DNA from: Bacillota bacterium
GTDB taxonomy: Bacteria > Bacillota > Clostridia > Tissierellales > Peptoniphilaceae
Length of the DNA stretch: 64,000 nt
Assembly: GCA_023442775.1 (NCBI GenBank)
Contig: JAEZXH010000021.1
Coordinates: forward strand, 62,001-126,000
Direction: 5' to 3'
The notes beneath the pieces were generated by a model that worked only from the letters and a program-made list of their open reading frames with translations, was not told the origin of the DNA and ran no database searches. Positions 59,622-64,000 of the stretch are shown here, piece by piece (within the stretch, counting starts at the first letter, position 1; every line of letters starts with the position of its first letter). The position numbers and the translations under genes are program-made.

Positions 59622-60763
59622 ACATCTTAGAGGAACTCCTTCACTGTCCCACGGCGGCTCACGCGAAGGAGACCATCGTGGGGAGAGCCAAGGAAAGGGG
59701 GGCGAAGGTCATCCCCTTTGGCACGACGGGAATCTGTCTTTTGAAAGGAGAGGGTCCCCTGCGCATCTATGGGGCCCACTTGGATAGCCCCGCCCTGCGC
59801 CTGAAGGCCGATCCCATCTGCGAGGAGGAGGGGGGACGGGTCCTCGCCGTGGAAGTCTACGGGGGGCCTCTCTTCTATTCCTGGTTTGATCGCCCCCTCT
59901 CCATCGCGGGACGGGTGGCCACCGCCGACGGGAAGATGCACCTCGTGGAGAAAAAAGAGGTGGCCATCATCCCCTCTCTCGCCATTCACCTCCACCGCGG
60001 TGTCAACGAAAACTTTGCACCGAAGCCCAGTGTTGACCTTCGGCCCATGCTCCTCGTCGACGGAAGCCTCGAGGAGATTCTAGGGGTTGGGGAGATTCTC
60101 TCCCACGAGCTCTTTCTCGTCCCCTCAGAGGAGCCAACCGCCGTCGGGGATTTCGTGAGTGCCTACCGCATTGACGACCTCTCCATGGTCGCCGCAGGCC
60201 TTACGGCCTTCTTCGCCGAGGACACGAAGACGACGAAGATTCTCCTCCTCCTCGACCACGAAGAGATTGGCAGTCACACCCGGGAGGGGGCGGGAAGTCC
60301 CCTTCTCATCCACCTCTTGGAGAAATTGGCGAAGGAGCGGGGAGAGAACCTCTTCTCCCTCCTCGAAGAGTCCTTCCTCCTCTCCGGGGACGTAGCCCAT
60401 GGCCTCCATCCCAACTACAAGAGTGCCCACCACGTCCACCCGCCCCTCTTGGGAGGTGGAATGGCCATCAAGTCCGCCGCCGGGCGCACCTATGCGGGAG
60501 ATGTGGAGGGGATTGCCCACCTCATGAGCCTTGCCAGGGACGCAAAGGTGAGTCTCCAACACTTCCAAAACCACCCGGATCGTCGCGGGGGAAGCACCAT
60601 TGGGCCGATTCTTCTCACCCACACCCCGGTGGCCTCGGCGGAGATTGGAATTCCCATCCTCGCCATGCACGCCTCCCGAGAACTCATGCATCGCAAGGAC
60701 TACGAGGACGCCGTCGCCCTCATCACCACCTATTTTCGCCGAGGTGATCTCTCGTGGAGCTGA
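59618..60763 (+). CDS. M18 family aminopeptidase
   Basis: 381 aa, somewhat shorter than most M18 enzymes (about 430-460). Metal and catalytic residues fit: GAHLDSPALRLK (His-x-Asp), SAYRIDDLSM (bridging Asp), LLLDHEEIGS (Glu-Glu), DVAHGLHPNYKSAHH, and the C-terminal AMHASRELMH. It removes N-terminal, often acidic, residues from peptides in the cytoplasm. The next gene starts within its last codons. Confidence 0.92.
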   Translation: MNILEELLHCPTAAHAKETIVGRAKERGAKVIPFGTTGICLLKGEGPLRIYGAHLDSPALRLKADPICEEEGGRVLAVEVYGGPLFYSWFDRPLSIAGRVATADGKMHLVEKKEVAIIPSLAIHLHRGVNENFAPKPSVDLRPMLLVDGSLEEILGVGEILSHELFLVPSEEPTAVGDFVSAYRIDDLSMVAAGLTAFFAEDTKTTKILLLLDHEEIGSHTREGAGSPLLIHLLEKLAKERGENLFSLLEESFLLSGDVAHGLHPNYKSAHHVHPPLLGGGMAIKSAAGRTYAGDVEGIAHLMSLARDAKVSLQHFQNHPDRRGGSTIGPILLTHTPVASAEIGIPILAMHASRELMHRKDYEDAVALITTYFRRGDLSWS

Positions 60764-61245
60764 GAGAACTCTTTGACGAGAACAACCTCCCGACGGGGGA
60801 GGTCGTCGGGCGAGGAAAGGAGCCAGAGGGCCGGTATTATCGCATCAGTGGCGTCTTCGTCCTCGACGAGAGAAAGCGCCTCTTAGCGACTCGGCGGGCG
60901 AAGGAGAAGGCCTCCTATCCCCTCTGGTGGGAGTTCACCTGCGGGGGGCACCTCGTGGGAGAGGACCCAGAGGATGCGGCGCGAAGAGAACTCTCAGAGG
61001 AAGTGGGCCTCGCTCCAGAGTCTCTTCGTTTTCTCGGCTCCTTGAAAGAGTGGGACAAGTTCTCCTACCTCTACCTCACCGAGGTGAGAGACGCCACCCT
61101 CTCCTTCCAAGAAGAGGAGGTTTGTGACGCGACGTGGCTCAGTCTTTCAGATCTCGAAGAGAAACTCGAGGAGGAGTTTTTCGCCCCGCCGATGAAGAGG
61201 CGCATCGAGGCCATGTGGGACGTCCTTTCCGAGGCCATGAGATGA
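60754..61245 (+). CDS. NUDIX hydrolase (Idi-like)
   Basis: 163 aa. The full Nudix box, from GGHLVGEDPEDAARREL to SEEVGL (about residues 67-89), matches G-x5-E-x7-REU-xEE-x-GU. The N-terminus LRELFDENNLPTGEVVGRGK resembles the YfcD/IPP-isomerase-like Nudix subgroup. Substrate unknown. GTG start after GAGGTGATCTCTC, overlapping the peptidase gene by ten bases. ATGA overlap with the next gene. Confidence 0.88.
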   Translation: MELRELFDENNLPTGEVVGRGKEPEGRYYRISGVFVLDERKRLLATRRAKEKASYPLWWEFTCGGHLVGEDPEDAARRELSEEVGLAPESLRFLGSLKEWDKFSYLYLTEVRDATLSFQEEEVCDATWLSLSDLEEKLEEEFFAPPMKRRIEAMWDVLSEAMR

Positions 61246-61901
61246 AACGATTTGAGATCACACCGAGGTGCGTCCTCTGCGGCAGCTGTGTGGACCTCTG
61301 TCCCGTCGGGGCCATCTCCTTTGGAAAGGAGCAATGCGTCATCGACGAAGAGAAGTGTGTGCGCTGCGGAGTCTGTGAGAGACATTGTGGCTTTGACGCC
61401 ATCACCATGACCGAGACCATCACAGAAGAAGAGGCGATGGAGGAGGCGCTCTACCTCGCCGAGGAGGCGGGGAAGAACGGGGACATCCCCATCGGCGCCG
61501 TGGTCCTCTACGAGGGGAGAATCATCGGACGGGGGAAGAATGAGAAGGAGATCTCCCAAGACGCCACCCACCACGCGGAGATTCTCGCCCTTCAAGAGGC
61601 GGCGAAGACTCTGGGACACTGGTGGCTCGAGGACTGCACCCTCCTCGTCACCTTGGAGCCCTGTGCCATGTGCGCCGGGGCCATTGTGAATACCCGGGTC
61701 TCTCGCCTCGTCTACGCCGCAAAAAATCCCCGGTTTGGCGCCTGTGAAAGCGCCCTGCGTCTCTTAGAGGGGCCCACCTCGAACCACCATGTGGAGGTGG
61801 TCTCGGGCCTTTGTGAGGAGAAGGCGTCCTCTCTTCTCTCCCGATTTTTCCGCGAGCTTCGGGAGAAAAAACGTCTTGACCGGGAGGGCGGCACGGGGTA
61901 A
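61242..61901 (+). CDS. Ferredoxin-TadA fusion: 4Fe-4S domain plus tRNA adenosine deaminase
   Basis: 219 aa. Residues 1-56 are a two-cluster ferredoxin: CVLCGSCVDLCP (Cys10, 13, 16, 20) and CVRCGVCERHC (Cys39, 42, 45, 49), ending in FDAITM. Residues 60-215 are TadA: EEAMEEALYLAEEAGKNGDIPIGAVVL, THHAEILALQEA (zinc His111, proton-shuttle Glu113), LEPCAMCAGAI (zinc Cys141 and Cys144), and NPRFGACES. TadA makes inosine at wobble position 34 of tRNA-Arg. The usual Ala before the zinc His is His here. The reading frame is continuous, and no ribosome site precedes the TadA part. I know of no function for such a fusion. Confidence 0.9.
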   Translation: MKRFEITPRCVLCGSCVDLCPVGAISFGKEQCVIDEEKCVRCGVCERHCGFDAITMTETITEEEAMEEALYLAEEAGKNGDIPIGAVVLYEGRIIGRGKNEKEISQDATHHAEILALQEAAKTLGHWWLEDCTLLVTLEPCAMCAGAIVNTRVSRLVYAAKNPRFGACESALRLLEGPTSNHHVEVVSGLCEEKASSLLSRFFRELREKKRLDREGGTG

Positions 61902-61936
61902 AATGGCAAAAATATCCAAAGGAGAAAGGAGCGCCC

Positions 61937-63094
61937 ATGAGAGCACAAGACCGGATTCGAGACTATGTACGGGAGATGAGACGCCACTTCCACGCCCATC
62001 CCGAACTCTCCTTTGAGGAGTTCGAGACCACAAAACGGGTGGCCCAAGAACTTGAGGCCATGGGCATCGAGGTCCAGGTGCGCCCCGAGGGGACGGGGCT
62101 CATCGGCGTGGTGAAGGGGAATCGCCCCGGGCCATGCGTCGCGTTGCGCGCCGACATGGATGCCTTAAACATCGACGAGAAGACGAACCTCCCCTATGCC
62201 TCCACCTGTGCCGGAAAGATGCACGCCTGTGGCCACGACGCCCACACGGCGATGCTCCTCGGAGCGGCGAAGCTCATCGCCGAGAGAGAAGGGGACTTTC
62301 CCGGCACCATCATCCTCCTCTTCCAACCCGCCGAGGAACTTGGGAAAGGGGCTCCGGCGATGATGGAATTCGGGGATTGGTTCGAGAAGGTGGACGTCTT
62401 CTTCGGCACCCACGTCCAGTCGGAACTGCCCAAGGGAAAGGTGGACGTCTCCCCTGGAGCACGGACCGCCTCCGCCGACGGCTTCAAGATTCACATCAAG
62501 GGACGGGGTGGACACGGTGCCCACCCGGAGGCCACTGTGGACGCGGTGGTGGTCGCCGCCGCCTTCGTCACCGCCCTTCAGAGTGTGGTGAGTCGCAACT
62601 ATTCTCCCATGGAGGACATCGCCCTCACCGTGGGAAGTCTCCACGCCGGCAGTCGCTTTAACATCATCGCCGAGGAGGCCTTCCTCGAGGGGACGGTGCG
62701 CTATTTCTCCAAGGAGGTCGCCGAGACCATCGAGGAGAAGATTCGCCGGGTCCTCGACGGCATCTGCGCCGCCTATGGCGCCGAGGCGACGATGGACTAC
62801 GACTACATCTTGGGCTCTGTAGTGAACGACGAGAAAGAAGTGGAGAGGGCGCGCCGCCTCGTGGGAGACATCTTTGGAGAGGACGCCGTCGTGGAGAGAG
62901 AGCGCTCCACGGGAGGGGAGGACTTCTCCTTCTACGTCAAGGACAAGCCCGGGGTCTTCGTCAACATCGGGGTCTGGGACGAGGAACAGCCCTGTTATCC
63001 CCACCACAACGAACACTTTGCCATCGACGACGAGATCTTGGGAGAGGGAGCGGCCCTCTATGCCGCCTTTGCCTTCGACGTCCTCAGGGCATAA
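61937..63094 (+). CDS. M20 family amidohydrolase
   Basis: 385 aa, typical of hippurate hydrolase/IAA-amino-acid hydrolase. MRRHFHAHPELSFEEFET at the N-terminus, LRADMDALNIDEK, GKMHACGHDAHTAMLLGAAKL (metal Cys/His), the Glu-Glu pair QPAEELGKGAPAM, dimerisation domain GRGGHGAHPEATVDAV, and a final HNEHFAIDD with a metal His. It cleaves N-acyl amino acids or peptides to feed amino-acid fermentation. CCAAAGGAGAAAGGAG precedes the ATG. Confidence 0.94.
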   Translation: MRAQDRIRDYVREMRRHFHAHPELSFEEFETTKRVAQELEAMGIEVQVRPEGTGLIGVVKGNRPGPCVALRADMDALNIDEKTNLPYASTCAGKMHACGHDAHTAMLLGAAKLIAEREGDFPGTIILLFQPAEELGKGAPAMMEFGDWFEKVDVFFGTHVQSELPKGKVDVSPGARTASADGFKIHIKGRGGHGAHPEATVDAVVVAAAFVTALQSVVSRNYSPMEDIALTVGSLHAGSRFNIIAEEAFLEGTVRYFSKEVAETIEEKIRRVLDGICAAYGAEATMDYDYILGSVVNDEKEVERARRLVGDIFGEDAVVERERSTGGEDFSFYVKDKPGVFVNIGVWDEEQPCYPHHNEHFAIDDEILGEGAALYAAFAFDVLRA

Positions 63095-63125
63095 AAAAAC
63101 TGGTGTCTTCGGACACCAGGTTTTC
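63093..63125. terminator. Bidirectional terminator between the M20 and BrnQ genes
   Basis: CTGGTGTC-TTCG-GACACCAG with a UUCG tetraloop, an A-run before and TTTTCTTT after. Confidence 0.93.
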
Positions 63126-63126
63126 T

Positions 63127-64000
63127 TTAGAAGTGCTCCTTCGCGTCGAGGGGACGGGGAGCGGGGAGTTTGATGGGAGTGAAGAGAAGTCCCAAGACGA
63201 TGGTGGGCACCATCCAGAAGAAGGGACCGAAGGCCTCGGGGAGAATGGGGCCCATCCCAAAGAGGGCGAGAACTTGGTCCACAGCGGGAATCAAGGACCC
63301 AATCATCACCCCCACGGCGGTGCTTCTGCGTTCAATCCCAAAGAGGGCGAGGACGATGAGGCTAATGGAGACCGGGTAGATTCCAAGAAGAATCGGGACT
63401 GAGACCTCGAGAATCCGCTCGAGGCCATTGACGGCGACGATGGCGGAGAACACCGAGGAGACGATGGCCACGAGGTTGTAGGAGAGCTTTCCACGGGAGA
63501 GGTTCTTGAAGAAGAGCCCTACCGTGGCGGTGAGACCGATGGAGGTGGTCAAGCAGGCCAGAGCCATGGCGATGACCATAAAAGCCATGCCGATGGTGCC
63601 CAAGAGCTCTCTCGAGGAGAAAACGAGGAGGGGGACCTTCTCAATGTCTGCAGGGGCGATGCCGGAGAAGACGGCGCCCATGTAGAGGAGTCCGCCGTAG
63701 ATGAGGCAGAGGGCAATTCCGGCGATGAGGCAGGACTTCACCGTGAGGCTCATGAGAGAGGAGCCCTCGTAGCCCTTTAAGCGGAATCCTTCGATGACGA
63801 TGCTCGTGAAGGCGAGGGCGGCGATGACGTCTAGGGTCTGATAGCCCTCGACAAAACTCGAGGAGAAGGCGGGAAGGTGCTCAGTCACCACGGGAGCGTG
63901 GGGGAAGAGGAGGGTCTTGACGATGATCACCGCGAGGACGAAGAGCAGCGCCGGGGTGAGAAATTGCCCCAGCCGGTCGATGATGCGCCCCGGGTTTAAG
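63127..64000 (-). CDS. brnQ: Branched-chain amino acid transport carrier BrnQ (partial)
   Basis: 291 codons visible; the N-terminus lies outside the window. In-frame codons continue to position 64000 and read LNPGRIIDRLGQFLTPALL, which is the BrnQ segment after TM3. Membrane segments, SFVEGYQTLDVIAALAFTSIVI and FMVIAMALACLTTSIGLT, fit LIVCS Na+-coupled leucine, isoleucine and valine uptake. A start at 63930 would be artificial. Confidence 0.9.
   Translation of the reverse strand, partial: LNPGRIIDRLGQFLTPALLFVLAVIIVKTLLFPHAPVVTEHLPAFSSSFVEGYQTLDVIAALAFTSIVIEGFRLKGYEGSSLMSLTVKSCLIAGIALCLIYGGLLYMGAVFSGIAPADIEKVPLLVFSSRELLGTIGMAFMVIAMALACLTTSIGLTATVGLFFKNLSRGKLSYNLVAIVSSVFSAIVAVNGLERILEVSVPILLGIYPVSISLIVLALFGIERRSTAVGVMIGSLIPAVDQVLALFGMGPILPEAFGPFFWMVPTIVLGLLFTPIKLPAPRPLDAKEHF

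Noticed and set aside
59382..61901. TadA fusion as a sequencing frameshift joining two genes
   Set aside because: No frame change is needed; the ferredoxin part has its own ATGA start and the TadA part has no ribosome site, so one protein is the simpler reading. It still deserves a check against relatives.
1..64000. tRNA or rRNA genes, CRISPR arrays, insertion sequences, prophage
   Set aside because: None was found by eye: no transposase or integrase motifs, no regularly spaced repeats, no cloverleaf or rRNA-like stretches. A tRNAscan or Infernal run would be needed to be certain about small RNAs.

Overview
The window reads as a continuous chromosomal segment around the replication origin of a Gram-positive bacterium of moderately high GC. 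The order rpmH-rnpA-yidD-yidC-jag-mnmE-mnmG-rsmG-parA-parB on the minus strand, diverging from dnaA-dnaN-yaaA-recF-gyrB-gyrA on the plus strand, is the classical Firmicutes oriC neighbourhood. The accessory genes fit a fermenting, amino-acid-using anaerobic firmicute, possibly of the Tissierellia/Peptoniphilaceae group. They include SSS, TRAP, AGCS and BrnQ carriers, an amino-acid ABC system, a CtlX-type citrulline hydrolase, peptidases and an S-layer-homology protein. That placement is inference from gene content only. I found no tRNA, rRNA, CRISPR array, insertion sequence or prophage.

Layout. 1-4.9 kb (minus): 3'-truncated NurA-like nuclease, rsmI, ZinT-like lipoprotein, secreted 5'-nucleotidase, PepSY lipoprotein. 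4.9-12.5 kb (minus): a GntR/FCD regulator, a D-2-hydroxyacid dehydrogenase, an aminotransferase, an SSS symporter and a three-gene TRAP transporter. Copies of a TTGTATACAA palindrome probably tie these together as one regulon for moving and interconverting amino, oxo and hydroxy acids. 12.5-14.9 kb (minus): amino-acid ABC transporter behind a short arginine-rich leader peptide. 15-17.4 kb (plus): lrgA-lrgB-MATE. 17.5-17.8 kb: remnant of a second MATE gene with an attenuator-like leader. 17.8-18.7 kb (minus): unknown coiled-coil protein. 18.8-25.7 kb (plus): ClC antiporter and a membrane protein, nucleoside deoxyribosyltransferase, pyrC, then an iron/corrinoid-type ABC importer. 25.9-29.8 kb (plus): ctlX, Na+/alanine symporter, DUF1836 regulator-degV. 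29.8-34.1 kb (minus): membrane protein, diacylglycerol kinase-like, cyclodeaminase-like, PhzF, parB, parA. 34.1-35.6 kb: gene-free, with three perfect parS sites. 35.6-43.9 kb (minus): CPBP protease, a gene-free stretch with a chain of hairpins, then the rsmG-to-rpmH block. 43.9-45.8 kb: bipartite oriC around dnaA, with DnaA boxes and a DnaA-trio-like element. 45.8-52.6 kb: dnaN to gyrA. 52.6-54.1 kb: a SigB-type partner-switching module. 54.2-57.0 kb: a broken S-layer-homology protein gene. 57-64 kb: GNAT acetyltransferase, split chromate transporter, DJ-1/PfpI, DUF2007, M18 peptidase, NUDIX hydrolase, a ferredoxin-TadA fusion, M20 amidohydrolase, and a 5'-truncated BrnQ.

The most unusual items are the ferredoxin-TadA fusion (61242-61901), the Arg-rich leader peptide before the amino-acid ABC operon (14757-14828), the TTGTATACAA regulon, the hairpin chain at 36.78-37.01 kb, an anti-sigma-like protein without recognisable ATP-binding boxes, and a SLH gene frameshifted at a G8 tract. 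Genes in most operons overlap by 1-4 bases (ATGA, TAATG), so translational coupling looks widespread.
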